Of a stretch of DNA of 64,000 bases, positions 1 through 7,861 are shown piece after piece (within the stretch, counting starts at the first letter, position 1; each line of letters starts with the position of its first letter). The DNA lies in assembly GCA_964630265.1 (NCBI GenBank), contig CAZVRW010000007.1, positions 1-64,000 of the forward strand, in the 5' to 3' direction. Position numbers and translations under genes: made by a program. The notes beneath the pieces were generated by a model that did no database searches, was not told the DNA's origin, and was given only the letters and a program-made list of their open reading frames with translations. This DNA comes from CAZBWP01 sp964630265 (GTDB lineage Bacteria > Pseudomonadota > Alphaproteobacteria > Rhodospirillales > Defluviicoccaceae).

Positions 1-1
1 G

Positions 2-262
2 CGCAACGTGCCGGCGGCGCTCTACAAGGCGCTCGGCGGCTTCGCCACCAACGGCGTCAACATGACCAAGCTCGAGAGCTATCTGGTCGGCGGCCGGTTC
101 AACGCCGCACAGTTCTACGCCGAGGTGGAGGGGCATCCCGAACACCGCAGCCTGCGCCTGGCGTTCGAAGAACTGGGGTTCTTTTCCCGCGAGGTCCGCA
201 TCCTCGGCGTCTACCCGCAGCACTCTTACCGCCAGGAAGGCGGCGACGACGACGAGGACTGA
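2..262 (+). CDS. pheA: Prephenate dehydratase, C-terminal ACT domain (5' end outside window)
   Basis: Prephenate dehydratase converts prephenate to phenylpyruvate in phenylalanine synthesis. Only the last 86 or so residues are visible. They hold the C-terminal part of the ACT regulatory domain, including the GxLxxxL-like stretch 'VPAALYKALGGFA' and the ESxxxGG-type 'KLESYLVGG' motif, which in this family binds phenylalanine for feedback inhibition. The reading frame is open from base 2, so the gene starts upstream of the window. The protein ends in an acidic tail (GGDDDED). The next gene is on the opposite strand, so pheA ends its transcription unit here. Confidence 0.9.
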   Translation, partial: RNVPAALYKALGGFATNGVNMTKLESYLVGGRFNAAQFYAEVEGHPEHRSLRLAFEELGFFSREVRILGVYPQHSYRQEGGDDDED

Positions 263-379
263 CCTCGGCGCCGGTTGATGACGCAATCCTCGGCGCTCGG
301 ATCCATGGATGGACCTGGCCGACCCTTCAGATCAATTCGGATCCATTCGGATCAAGAACGTCGTCGCTCCGCCGATCGC

Positions 380-928
380 TTACCGCGCGCGACGGGCCGG
401 GCTTTCGGCGCGCCAGCGCGCGAGATCGGTCCAGCCGTAGGCGGTCTCGTGCAGTACGGTGTTCCACAGCCGCTCGTCGCGCTCGGCCACCCGCGTGCCG
501 CCCATGGTCTCATAGAAAAAGCGGGAGGGATTCTCGGCCAGCACCCAGGCGACCGCGGATTTGACGCCGCGGGCGATCAGCGCCGCGAACATGCCGCGCA
601 GCAGACGGCTGCCCAGTCCATCGTTCTGATGGTCCGGGTGGACATAGAGCATGTAGATCTCGCCTTGGAACGGCAGCGGGCTGCCGCGCAGTCGGCCGCA
701 GCTGCCGAAGCCCACCACACCCGCGTCACGGTGCTCGGCGACCAGAACGATCTCCCGGCCGCGCCGCCGACCGATCTCTCGTGCCCACCGCTGCGTGTGC
801 GCATCCCGGCTCATCTGCACCAGGACCGGATCCGGAACCAGTCCGGCATAGGCACTGCGCCAGGACTCCACATGCACGGTGGCGATGCCCGGCGCGTCCG
901 CCGGCCGCGCCTCGCGTATGACCGTCAT
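380..928 (-). CDS. GNAT family N-acetyltransferase
   Basis: A 182-residue single-domain acetyltransferase of the GNAT fold, expected to move an acetyl group from acetyl-CoA to an unknown amine. The N-terminus (MTVIREARPADAPGIATVH) is typical. The acetyl-CoA-binding motif A is seen around 'EIYMLYVHPDHQNDGLGSRLL', and a 'ENPSRFFYETMGG' stretch matches the usual GNAT C-terminal beta-alpha segment. The ATG at 928 was preferred to one eight codons upstream because the domain starts there. It is convergent with pheA and lies downstream of nudC on the same strand with an 82-base gap. The substrate cannot be told from sequence. Confidence 0.85.
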   Translation of the reverse strand: MTVIREARPADAPGIATVHVESWRSAYAGLVPDPVLVQMSRDAHTQRWAREIGRRRGREIVLVAEHRDAGVVGFGSCGRLRGSPLPFQGEIYMLYVHPDHQNDGLGSRLLRGMFAALIARGVKSAVAWVLAENPSRFFYETMGGTRVAERDERLWNTVLHETAYGWTDLARWRAESPARRAR

Positions 929-1010
929 CGAAATCGCGCCGCCTCCTTCCAACCCAGTCGCCCTTCATACCGCAGACGGCGGCAAAATGGGAGACCCGGT
1001 CGGGGGAGGT

Positions 1011-1952
1011 TCACGCCGCTTCCGACAGCCACTCCTCGACCAGGCGGCGGGCGATGGAATCGCCTTGTGGCAGGCGCCGTCCCCGGTCGCGAAACGTGGC
1101 GAGATCGGCCCGGGTGAACCATCCCGCATCCTCGAGTTCGTCCGGATCGATGCAAAGCGGTGACTCGGCCGGCGCCGCGGCACGGAAGCCCAGCATCAGC
1201 GAGGACGGAAACGGCCATGCCTGCGAGCCGCGATAACGAACGCCGTGCACGGCGACGCCGACTTCCTCGGCAACCTCGCGAATCACCGTCTCTTCCAGGC
1301 TTTCCCCCGGCTCGACGAAGCCGGCCAGCGTCGAATACATGCCGCGCGGCCAGCGTGCCTGGCGGCCGAGCAGGCAGGCGCCGCCATCGGGCCCCGGGCG
1401 CGTCACCAGCATGATCACCGCCGGATCGGTCCGCGGAAAATGCGCCGCGCCACAGTCGGGATTGGTGCACTGCCGGAGAAAGCCGGCCTCGCGGTTCTCG
1501 GCTTCGGCGCCGCAAACGCCGCAGAAGCGATGGCGGCGATGCCAATAGAGCAGGCCGCGGGCGTAGGCGAGGATGCCGGCGACCTCGGCGCCGAGTGTCG
1601 CACTCATCCGCCGCAGGTCGGCGAGCCGCGCGCCGGGAATAAGGTCGACCACCGCGGCTTCATCCCAGGCGGACACATCGACAGCGAACCACGGCCGGCC
1701 GGCGGCATCGACGCCGAGCAGTGCCTGCGCGCCGCCCTCGGCGAACAGCCGGGCCGCTTGGCACGGATCGGCAACGGCGATGGCGTGGCCCTGGTCCGGG
1801 GCGGCCGGCGGTGCGAACAGGTTGCGCTCCCGCCAGACCGGGACGATCCGGCAGTCCGGCGAGAGCCGCTGCGCCGCCACCCACGCCGCATCGCGACGCC
1901 GGTGCGACACACGATCGAGACCGCTGGTCCCGTATGGCAGGCCGGCAAACAT
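1011..1952 (-). CDS. nudC: NAD(H) pyrophosphatase, Nudix family
   Basis: NudC hydrolyses NADH to NMNH and AMP, and in some bacteria removes NAD caps from RNA. The 313-residue protein has an N-terminal NudC-type domain, then a four-cysteine zinc ribbon (CGVC near residue 145 and QCTNPDC about 16 residues later), then the Nudix domain. The Nudix box is complete: G-FVEPGE-S followed by REVAEEVGV. The family signature SQAWPFPSS (SQPWPFP in most members) follows, which separates NudC from other Nudix enzymes. The ATG at 1952 fits the family N-terminus better than an ATG 11 codons upstream. It diverges from the lipoprotein gene at 2125. Confidence 0.92.
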   Translation of the reverse strand: MFAGLPYGTSGLDRVSHRRRDAAWVAAQRLSPDCRIVPVWRERNLFAPPAAPDQGHAIAVADPCQAARLFAEGGAQALLGVDAAGRPWFAVDVSAWDEAAVVDLIPGARLADLRRMSATLGAEVAGILAYARGLLYWHRRHRFCGVCGAEAENREAGFLRQCTNPDCGAAHFPRTDPAVIMLVTRPGPDGGACLLGRQARWPRGMYSTLAGFVEPGESLEETVIREVAEEVGVAVHGVRYRGSQAWPFPSSLMLGFRAAAPAESPLCIDPDELEDAGWFTRADLATFRDRGRRLPQGDSIARRLVEEWLSEAA

Positions 1953-2124
1953 GATGGCCGCACCGTGCCACAGGCGTGGCACCACGGCAACGCTGCCGGA
2001 AGAACCGTCACGCGCCTGCCGCCCGCGCTTGCCGCATTTGTGGCATCGGCGCGGATTCTGTTACTGTGTCAAGGGTTTGATGGGCGTCCCGGCGGACCGC
2101 CGGGCGCGAGCAAGGGGATGGCCG

Positions 2125-2610
2125 ATGCGCTTGGTGCAGGTGTTTGGGATGGCAGTCCTGGGGCTGGCGATTGCCGGTTGTGCGGGCGGTGACCGCCCGG
2201 CGGCGAACAGCAGCTGCGCCGGCGAGGCTGCCGCGGTGCTGGAGGGCATCGACTGGCAGGAGGCGGCGACGATCGATGTTCGGATCCGCCAGCGGGATTT
2301 CGCGCCCGCCGTCTTCGGCCTGTTGCGCGACCGTCCCTACGTGCTGCGCCTGACCAACGAGGACGACGGCCGCCACGGCTTCGCCTCCCGCGACTTTTTC
2401 AGGAACGTCGCCGTCGCGTCGGCCAGCGTCAACGACGAGGCCCTCGACGCGACTTGCCTCTCGTCCATCGGGCTGCCGCCGGGCGCGGTCGCCGAGATCC
2501 GCCTCGTCGCCGTGCGCGACGGGCGCTATGCCTTTGATTCGGGAACGTTCGTCGACCTGGGTCTCGGCTACACCTCGGGTCACGGCATCGGCACCATCTT
2601 CGTGCAATGA
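2125..2610 (+). CDS. Small lipoprotein with a cupredoxin-like fold
   Basis: A 161-residue exported protein. Residues 1-18 form a lipoprotein signal peptide with lipobox LAIAGC, so the mature protein should be anchored by Cys19. The remainder looks like a cupredoxin-type beta sandwich: 'PYVLRLTNEDDGRHGFASRDFF' resembles the second strand and histidine-bearing loop of plastocyanin-like domains. A clear C-terminal Cys-His-Met copper loop is missing, so copper binding is doubtful. The start at 2125 has an AAGGGG ribosome-binding sequence in front. Function unknown. Confidence 0.75.
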   Translation: MRLVQVFGMAVLGLAIAGCAGGDRPAANSSCAGEAAAVLEGIDWQEAATIDVRIRQRDFAPAVFGLLRDRPYVLRLTNEDDGRHGFASRDFFRNVAVASASVNDEALDATCLSSIGLPPGAVAEIRLVAVRDGRYAFDSGTFVDLGLGYTSGHGIGTIFVQ

Positions 2611-2709
2611 ACGATCGCGCCGGCCCGCGGGCCGGGCGTCGCGGCGGCGCCTGGACGTGCGGGCGCCGACGGCCTTGCGTCGGCGCGGCGATCGTCTGAT
2701 ATTGCCTCT

Positions 2710-2805
2710 GGGAGGCTGGCAGCGGACGCGCCACTCGCCAACCCGGTCAGGTCCGGAAGGAAGCAGCCGTAACGAGCCCGGCTCGGGTCGCTCGTTCAGT
2801 CTCCC
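2710..2805 (+). ncRNA. ffs: Signal recognition particle RNA (4.5S type)
   Basis: The conserved SRP domain IV loop is present: GGTCAGGTCCGGAAGGAAGC near 2745-2764, then AGCCGTAACGAG. The outer stem is formed by GGGAGGCTG (2710-2718) pairing with CAGTCTCCC (2797-2805, one G-U pair). The length, about 96 bases, fits the bacterial small SRP RNA. The location immediately before dnaX is common in alphaproteobacteria. The RNA joins Ffh to target inner-membrane proteins. The exact ends are estimated from the pairing. Confidence 0.95.
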
Positions 2806-2807
2806 GC

Positions 2808-2894
2808 CCGGCGGCGAAAGCCGCCGACTTGTTCGACCCGCGGCGAAAGCCGCCGACTTGTGTCACCGGCGGCGAATGCCGCCGACTTGTTTTG
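2808..2894 (+). repeat. Three 29-bp tandem repeats, each a GGCGGC-GAAA-GCCGCC hairpin
   Basis: Three copies with a 29-bp period begin just after the SRP RNA. Each holds GCGGCGAAAGCCGCC (AATG instead of AAAG in copy 3) followed by GACTTGT. Each unit can fold into a GC-rich stem with a short loop followed by a T-containing tail, so the array resembles stacked terminators for ffs or a processing region. No protein is needed to explain it. The dnaX reading frame is open through part of it but the dnaX start lies downstream. Confidence 0.85.
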
Positions 2895-2976
2895 CTTGGC
2901 GGCGCCGGCCGCCGCCCCTTCGCCGCGACGGCGCCCCATTCTGCCGGGTTTCCGATTTTCCGGCCGCGGGACATCG

Positions 2977-4836
2977 ATGACCGACGACGCCGCCCCGATC
3001 CCCCCACACGACATCGCGCCGCCGCCGGCCGCTCCCGGGGCTCAGGCGGCACCGTACCGGGTGCTGGCGCGGGCCTATCGTCCGACCACCTTCGACGGCC
3101 TGGTCGGGCAGCAGGCGCTGGTGCAGACGCTGACCAACGCCTTCGCCTCCGGGCGCCTCGCCCAGGCCTACATGCTCGCCGGCGTCCGCGGCATCGGCAA
3201 GACGACGACGGCGCGAATCATCGCCCGCGCCCTCAACTGCATCGGCCCCGACGGCACCGGCGGCCCGACGGCGACGCCCTGCGGCGTCTGCCAGCACTGC
3301 CGGGCGATCGCCGCCGACAATCATGTGGACGTGCTGGAGATCGACGCCGCCAGCCACACCGGCGTCGACGACATGCGCGAGTTGATCGACGGCGCCCGCT
3401 ACCGGCCCGGCATGGCGCGCTACAAGGTCTACATCATCGACGAGGTCCACATGCTCTCCAAGAGCGCCTTCAACGCGCTGCTGAAGACGTTGGAGGAACC
3501 GCCGGACCACGTCCGCTTCATCTTCGCCACCACCGAGATTCGCAAGGTGCCGGTGACGGTGCTGTCGCGCTGCCAGCGCTTCGACCTGCGCCGCGTCGAC
3601 GCCGCCACCCTTGCTGGCCACCTGGCGACCATCGTCGAGCGCGAGGCCGCCGCCGTCGATGCGGCGGCGCTGCACCTGATCGCGCGGGCCGCCGACGGCA
3701 GCGTCCGTGATGGCCTGTCGCTGCTCGACCAGGCCATCGCCCATGCGGCGGGCCCGGTGGATGCGGAGACGGTGCGCCGGATGCTCGGCCTCGCCGACCG
3801 CACCATCGTCTTCGACGTCTTCGAGGCGGCGATGGCCGGCGACGCCCGCGCCGCGCTGGAGCAGGTGGAGACGCAATATCTCGCCGGCGCCGACCCGGTG
3901 GTGATCGTCGAGGACCTGCTGGATCTCGCCCACTGGCTCACCCGGCTGAAGGTGGCGCCGGCCGCCGCCGCCGACCCGGGCCTGCCCGAGGCCGAACGGG
4001 TGCGCGGCCGCGAGAATGCCGAAAAGCTCGGCATCGCCGAGATCACCCGGGCCTGGCAACTGCTGCTGAAGGGGCTCGGCGAGGTGCGCATGGCGCCGTC
4101 GCCGATCCAGGCGGTGGAAATGCTGCTGGTGCGTCTCGCCTACACGGCGCGCCTGCCGACGCCGGACGAGGCGCTGCGCCGCCTGGACGGCCCCGCCGCC
4201 GCGACCGCCGCGTCTATGACCGCGGGGCCGACCGCCGCGCCCTCGGCCGCCGGACCGCCGCCGGCGGGGCCGCCGCGCGCCCAGCCGGTGCCGTCGGCGC
4301 AACGATCCGACTCGTCTGCCGGCGACGGGGCGGCGACGGCGACGGCGGCGCAGCGCCAGCCGGCACCGCGCGCCCAGGCCGCGCCGGACAGCCGACCGGC
4401 GCTGGCCGACTTCCGCGCCGTCGTCGAGTATCTGGCCAGCATCGGCGAGTTGCAGCTCTATGCCCACCTGAAGAGCGGGGTGCATCTGGTGCGCTTCGAG
4501 CCCGGCCGCATGGAGCTGCGGCTGGCCGAGCACGTGCCAAGCGACGTTCCCGGCCGGCTCAGCCGCGTGCTCGGCGATGCCACGGGCGAGCCGTGGCTGG
4601 TCGGGGTCTCCGCCGCCGAGGGCGAGGCGACCGTCGTCGACCAGGAGGCCGCCGCGGCGGCGGCGTTGAAGGCCGAGGCGGCGCGCGATCCGCGGGTGCG
4701 CGCCGTGCTGGACGCGTTTCCCGGCGCCACGGTGGACGAGGTGCGGCTGATCCCGCCGGCGGCGACCGACGCGGCCCCTGCAGCGGACCCCGAGGCCGAG
4801 CTCGACGCCGACGCCGAAATCGGGGACGAGCCATGA
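2977..4836 (+). CDS. dnaX: DNA polymerase III subunit gamma/tau
   Basis: DnaX is the AAA+ ATPase of the replication clamp loader. The 619-residue protein shows a Walker A motif (GVRGIGKTTTAR, residues ~70-81), a zinc-binding cysteine cluster (CGVCQHC), Walker B (YIIDEVHML), the sensor/arginine region (SRCQRFDLRR) and the 'LEEPPDHVRFIFATTE' segment. Residues ~400-480 are a proline/alanine-rich linker, followed by the tau-type C-terminal domain. The ATG at 2977 starts just before the conserved 'YRVLARAYRPTTFDGLVGQ'. An in-frame ATG at 2860 would add residues coded by the 29-bp repeats and is unlikely. The stop overlaps the next start (ATGA). Confidence 0.96.
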   Translation: MTDDAAPIPPHDIAPPPAAPGAQAAPYRVLARAYRPTTFDGLVGQQALVQTLTNAFASGRLAQAYMLAGVRGIGKTTTARIIARALNCIGPDGTGGPTATPCGVCQHCRAIAADNHVDVLEIDAASHTGVDDMRELIDGARYRPGMARYKVYIIDEVHMLSKSAFNALLKTLEEPPDHVRFIFATTEIRKVPVTVLSRCQRFDLRRVDAATLAGHLATIVEREAAAVDAAALHLIARAADGSVRDGLSLLDQAIAHAAGPVDAETVRRMLGLADRTIVFDVFEAAMAGDARAALEQVETQYLAGADPVVIVEDLLDLAHWLTRLKVAPAAAADPGLPEAERVRGRENAEKLGIAEITRAWQLLLKGLGEVRMAPSPIQAVEMLLVRLAYTARLPTPDEALRRLDGPAAATAASMTAGPTAAPSAAGPPPAGPPRAQPVPSAQRSDSSAGDGAATATAAQRQPAPRAQAAPDSRPALADFRAVVEYLASIGELQLYAHLKSGVHLVRFEPGRMELRLAEHVPSDVPGRLSRVLGDATGEPWLVGVSAAEGEATVVDQEAAAAAALKAEAARDPRVRAVLDAFPGATVDEVRLIPPAATDAAPAADPEAELDADAEIGDEP

Positions 4837-5297
4837 GGACGGAGATCGAGCGCAAGTTCCTGGTGACCGGCGACGACTGGCGGGCGGGCGCGGTGGCGAC
4901 GCCCATCCGCCAGGGCTATCTCGCCGCCGACAGCGACCGCAGCGTCCGCGTCCGCGTCTCCGGCGCGCGTGCCTATCTCACCATCAAGGGCACGCTCTCG
5001 GGCTTCACCCGCAGCGAGTACGAATACGAGATCCCCGTCGCCGACGCCCACGACCTGCTCGATGGGCTCTGCCTGCGGCCGCTGATCGAGAAGACCCGCT
5101 ATGCCGTCCGCCACGCCGGCACCGAGTGGGTGATCGACGCGTTCACCGGCGACAACGCCGGCCTGATCGTCGCCGAGGTGGAACTGGAGAGCGAGGACCA
5201 GGCCGTCGATCTGCCGCCCTGGGTCGGCGCCGAGGTCACCGACGACCCCCGCTACCTCAACGTCAACCTGGCCCGGCACCCCTACTCCGCCTGGTAG
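4833..5297 (+). CDS. CYTH domain protein (triphosphate tunnel metalloenzyme)
   Basis: A 154-residue single CYTH domain. It begins with the diagnostic EIERKFLV motif (residues 4-11), which with alternating charged residues on beta strands forms a tunnel binding triphosphate and Mg. 'SVRVRVSGARAYLTIKG', 'YEYEIP' and 'EVELESEDQ' carry the expected alternate Arg, Lys and Glu residues. Members are inorganic triphosphatases or related enzymes; the substrate here is not determined. The gene overlaps dnaX by four bases, so it is translated with it. It separates dnaX from ybaB-recR, which often directly follow dnaX. Confidence 0.9.
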   Translation: MRTEIERKFLVTGDDWRAGAVATPIRQGYLAADSDRSVRVRVSGARAYLTIKGTLSGFTRSEYEYEIPVADAHDLLDGLCLRPLIEKTRYAVRHAGTEWVIDAFTGDNAGLIVAEVELESEDQAVDLPPWVGAEVTDDPRYLNVNLARHPYSAW

Positions 5298-5332
5298 CGC
5301 GCGCCACCCGGCCCCGCCCCGCCCCGCGCCTA

Positions 5333-5465
5333 CCCCGTCATCGCGAGCGCAGCGTGGCGATCCAGGGAGACCGCGCCGGGTGATCGGGCGGGGGAGCGCC
5401 GGCCCTGGATTGCCGCGGCGCTGCGCGCCTCGCAACGACGACCTGGGGGGACGGCCATGACGGGG
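5333..5465 (+). repeat. Palindromic interspersed repeat, copy A
   Basis: About 133 bp bounded by CCCCGTCAT and ATGACGGGG. The left arm (CGTCATCGCGAGCGCAGC...GCGATCCAGGG) is the approximate reverse complement of the right arm (CCCTGGATTGCCGCGGCGC...CTCGCAACGACG), so the whole element can fold into one long hairpin. Copy B at 5754-5884 is in the same orientation and about 85% alike by eye. No coding capacity. It looks like a MITE- or REP-like dispersed element of alphaproteobacteria. Confidence 0.85.
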
Positions 5466-5580
5466 AGTGTCGGGTGCGGCGGGGATTGATCGGCGGGTGG
5501 GGGCCGGTATCTGGCCCGTGTGGCATCCGACGGCGGGACGGGCCAATCGCCGCCCGCCGACGACGCCCACCCGACAAAAT

Positions 5581-5610
5581 CCTACATTTTCCTACATAAT
5601 CCTACATTTC
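5581..5610 (+). repeat. Three 10-bp direct repeats CCTACAT(T/A)(T/A)(T/C)
   Basis: CCTACAT occurs at 5581, 5591 and 5601, exactly one helical turn apart, with a further single copy at 5700. The sequence around it (about 5575-5665) is AT-rich compared with its surroundings. It sits between the two palindromic repeats and has no gene. Such phasing would suit a binding site for a protein contacting one DNA face, but no regulator is identified. Confidence 0.7.
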
Positions 5611-5753
5611 GCGCGCAGCCAACCCCACGAACTGATATAAATCAATCACTTGATGGCAAAAACCGCGTCAAAACCTGCACCGCACCCGGCTTTTTCCGCC
5701 CTACATCCGCGCCGCACCCGCCTTTTGGCCGCACGACGCCCCGCCCGCGCCTA

Positions 5754-5884
5754 CCCCGTCATCGCGAGCGCAGCGTGGCGATCCAGGGAGGCCGCGCGGG
5801 GTGGTCGGGCGTGGCAGCGACGGCCCTGGATTGCCGCGGCGCTGCGCGCCTCGCCATGCCGGCCGGGGGATGGCGATGACGGCG
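5754..5884 (+). repeat. Palindromic interspersed repeat, copy B
   Basis: Second copy of the element at 5333-5465, same orientation, bounded by CCCCGTCAT and ATGACGGCG, with the same complementary inner arms (GCGATCCAGGG and CCCTGGATTGCCGC). The sequence before both copies is also alike (CCGCGCCTACC / CCGCGCCTACC), so the duplication includes a few flanking bases. It ends just before the porin terminator. Confidence 0.85.
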
Positions 5885-5887
5885 GGC

Positions 5888-5915
5888 AAAAAAAAGGAGC
5901 GGCCGAGGCCGCTCC
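5888..5915 (-). terminator. Rho-independent terminator of the porin gene
   Basis: Read on the minus strand: GGAGCGGC-CTCG-GCCGCTCC (5896-5915), an 8-bp GC stem with a 4-base loop, followed by eight T (complement of 5888-5895). It lies 26 bases after the porin stop codon. Confidence 0.93.
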
Positions 5916-5941
5916 CGTCATTCGAAACAATCGGTTTGGTC

Positions 5942-7192
5942 TTAGAAGCTGGCGGTGATGGCCAGTGCGCCACCCCAACCATCGGAGTCGGAGGTGCCCT
6001 GGATACCGGCAGCCAAGCTGGCTTCGTTGGCCTGCACGCTGACCGATTCGCCGGCCACCTGCTCCGCGTCCTGGTCGAAGTAGAAGAAGCCGCCACGGAG
6101 CCGGATGCCCGGGCCGAGAACATACGTGCCGGCAAGGGTGCCGATCCTGCTCTTGTAGTCGCCGGTGCCGGGGATGTTCCAGCCCACGCCGGAGCCCTGC
6201 ACGTAGGTGACGCCGACGGTGTACGGGCCGGTCTCGTAAGTGCCGCCGACCGACCATGCGCTGCCGTTCAGCAGCTGGCTGAAGGTGCTGTCCCCAACGG
6301 TTACGTTGCTGTTGGCGTTGCCATAGGTCTGCTTGTAACCACCACCGACGGTGAAGCCGGCATAGCTGAGCTGCGCACCGCCGCGCCACTGGAGCAACCC
6401 GCCATGGTCGCCGTCCGCGTCGTTGGCGACGGTTTGGTTAAACGAAAGGACACCGCCGGAGGCGCGCACGCCGAAGCCGTTGGCGAACACGTTGCTGTAG
6501 TTCAGGCCGGCCGACACACCGGAGTTGTACGCAACGCCGTTCGCCGGGCTGTTGCTGCGATCGTTGTTCAGCGGTGTGTAGGAGACGCCGGCCTGGAAAC
6601 CATAGAGGCGCGGCGAGATGTAGGTGAATTTGTTGGAGTCGCTGTCGATGTCCGCTTCGGTGCTGACCGCCACCTGATCGATGACACCAGACACCGGCAG
6701 GAAGAAGACATTGGTGGTGACGTCGCCGGCGTCGTCGACGCTGATGCCGCCATCCGGGGCGTTGACGGTGAGCAGGCTCGCAGCACCATCCTCGGAGCCG
6801 ACCTTCAACTGACCGAAGCGCTGGCTCTGCACGAACAAGTATGTCTCGTCGATATGGTTGCCCGCATTAAACGCTTCGAGCTGGACGTTGACGCCGACGG
6901 TGATGCCGTTGTCCAGGGTCGTCTGACCGACGAAGCAGACCTCGGCGTTGGTCTTCTGGTCGACGTTGATGGCCTTGAAGCCCTGGTTGACCGTGTAACC
7001 CTGATCGGTCGGATCGAGACCGTTGCCGTCATTGAAGTCCTGGTCGACGCCGACCAACCACTGCTGCATGTAACCGTGAACTTCGATTTGGATCCGGCCC
7101 CCGCCATGCTGCTGGGCGAAGGCATCACCGGCACCGGCGGCGACGAGGGCGGCCGTCGCCAGCGCCGTGGTGCCATAAAGCGCTTTCTTCAT
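5942..7192 (-). CDS. Gram-negative outer-membrane porin
   Basis: A 416-residue beta-barrel porin. The signal peptide (MKKALYGTTALATAALVAAGAGDAFA) is followed by alternating polar/aromatic strands with glycine-rich turns and a C-terminal Phe (ITASF), the BAM recognition end of outer-membrane barrels. 'FGQLKVGSEDG' and 'PRLYGFQAGVSY' resemble porins of the Rhodospirillales/Magnetospirillum group. The ATG at 7192 has GGAGAGG upstream and precedes a standard signal peptide; the open frame extends 12 codons further. It is a single-gene unit with its own terminator. Substrate preference cannot be told. Confidence 0.9.
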   Translation of the reverse strand: MKKALYGTTALATAALVAAGAGDAFAQQHGGGRIQIEVHGYMQQWLVGVDQDFNDGNGLDPTDQGYTVNQGFKAINVDQKTNAEVCFVGQTTLDNGITVGVNVQLEAFNAGNHIDETYLFVQSQRFGQLKVGSEDGAASLLTVNAPDGGISVDDAGDVTTNVFFLPVSGVIDQVAVSTEADIDSDSNKFTYISPRLYGFQAGVSYTPLNNDRSNSPANGVAYNSGVSAGLNYSNVFANGFGVRASGGVLSFNQTVANDADGDHGGLLQWRGGAQLSYAGFTVGGGYKQTYGNANSNVTVGDSTFSQLLNGSAWSVGGTYETGPYTVGVTYVQGSGVGWNIPGTGDYKSRIGTLAGTYVLGPGIRLRGGFFYFDQDAEQVAGESVSVQANEASLAAGIQGTSDSDGWGGALAITASF

Positions 7193-7494
7193 TGCATCCT
7201 CTCCATCTCTGTCTGACGTTCCCCACAATCTCGCGATTCGGACGGAGCACCCTCATGGGAGAGGACCGCCGACGGGAACACCAGCAATACAAGACATGAA
7301 GCATTTCAGCGTTCAAGCGTCGCGGACCGAAGCATGTGTCGTTTATCCACCACTGTAGCAGGATAGTCACACTCACCATGGCCGCGCCGGCGTCCTCGAC
7401 CGCGCGCCCGGCCATGACTTGCCGCGGCGGAGTTGCTATAGCTGGTGGGCAAGGCCGGGCAAACGCCCGGAAAAGCCCTGATGAGGAGCCCACC
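7193..7494. other. Intergenic region between the divergent porin and ybaB
   Basis: About 300 bases with no gene. It must hold the promoters of the porin (leftward) and of ybaB-recR (rightward). The middle part is less GC-rich than the flanks. A small hairpin CCGGGC-AAAC-GCCCGG lies near 7454-7470, just before the ybaB ribosome-binding site. No clear -35/-10 pair or known operator was recognised. Confidence 0.5.
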
Positions 7495-7818
7495 ATGAAG
7501 AATCTCGGCCAGATGATGAAGCAGGCGCAGGAGCTGCAAGAGAAAATGAGCGCCATGCAGGAGCAGCTCGCCGAAGAGGAGGTGACCGGCGCCGCCGGCG
7601 GCGGGCTGGTGCAGATCACCCTCAACGGCCGGGCCGAGGCGCGCCGGGTCAAGATCGATTCGGCGCTGGTCGATCCCGCCGAGGTGGAGGTGCTGGAAGA
7701 CCTGCTGGTCGCTGCGTTCAACGACGCCAAGGCCAAGGTGGAAGCGCGAATCGCCGAGCGCATGGCGGACCTCACCGGCGGGCTGAAGCTGCCGCCGGGC
7801 ATGCAGCTGCCGTTCTGA
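7495..7818 (+). CDS. ybaB: YbaB/EbfC family nucleoid-associated protein
   Basis: A 107-residue DNA-binding protein of the YbaB/EbfC family, dimeric with a tweezer shape. It starts MKNLGQMMKQAQELQEKM, the family's long amphipathic helix, followed by 'GAAGGGLVQITLNGRAEARRVKID' (central sheet) and the C-terminal helix and 'LPPGMQLPF' tail. The ATG at 7495 follows GAGGAG. The open frame extends about 50 codons upstream but lacks family similarity. recR follows 43 bases later; the ybaB-recR pair is conserved. Confidence 0.94.
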   Translation: MKNLGQMMKQAQELQEKMSAMQEQLAEEEVTGAAGGGLVQITLNGRAEARRVKIDSALVDPAEVEVLEDLLVAAFNDAKAKVEARIAERMADLTGGLKLPPGMQLPF

Positions 7819-7861
7819 CCTGAGCCGATTCGGGCCACGACGAAACGGCGGCCGGCGGCCG

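Noticed and set aside
2860..2976. N-terminal extension of dnaX from the ATG at 2860
   Set aside because: It would be coded by the 29-bp repeats and lacks similarity to DnaX; the ATG at 2977 precedes the conserved start.
5801..7216. Plus-strand 471-codon frame opposite the porin
   Set aside because: The minus strand has a signal peptide, ribosome-binding site, porin strands, C-terminal Phe and terminator; the plus frame has none.
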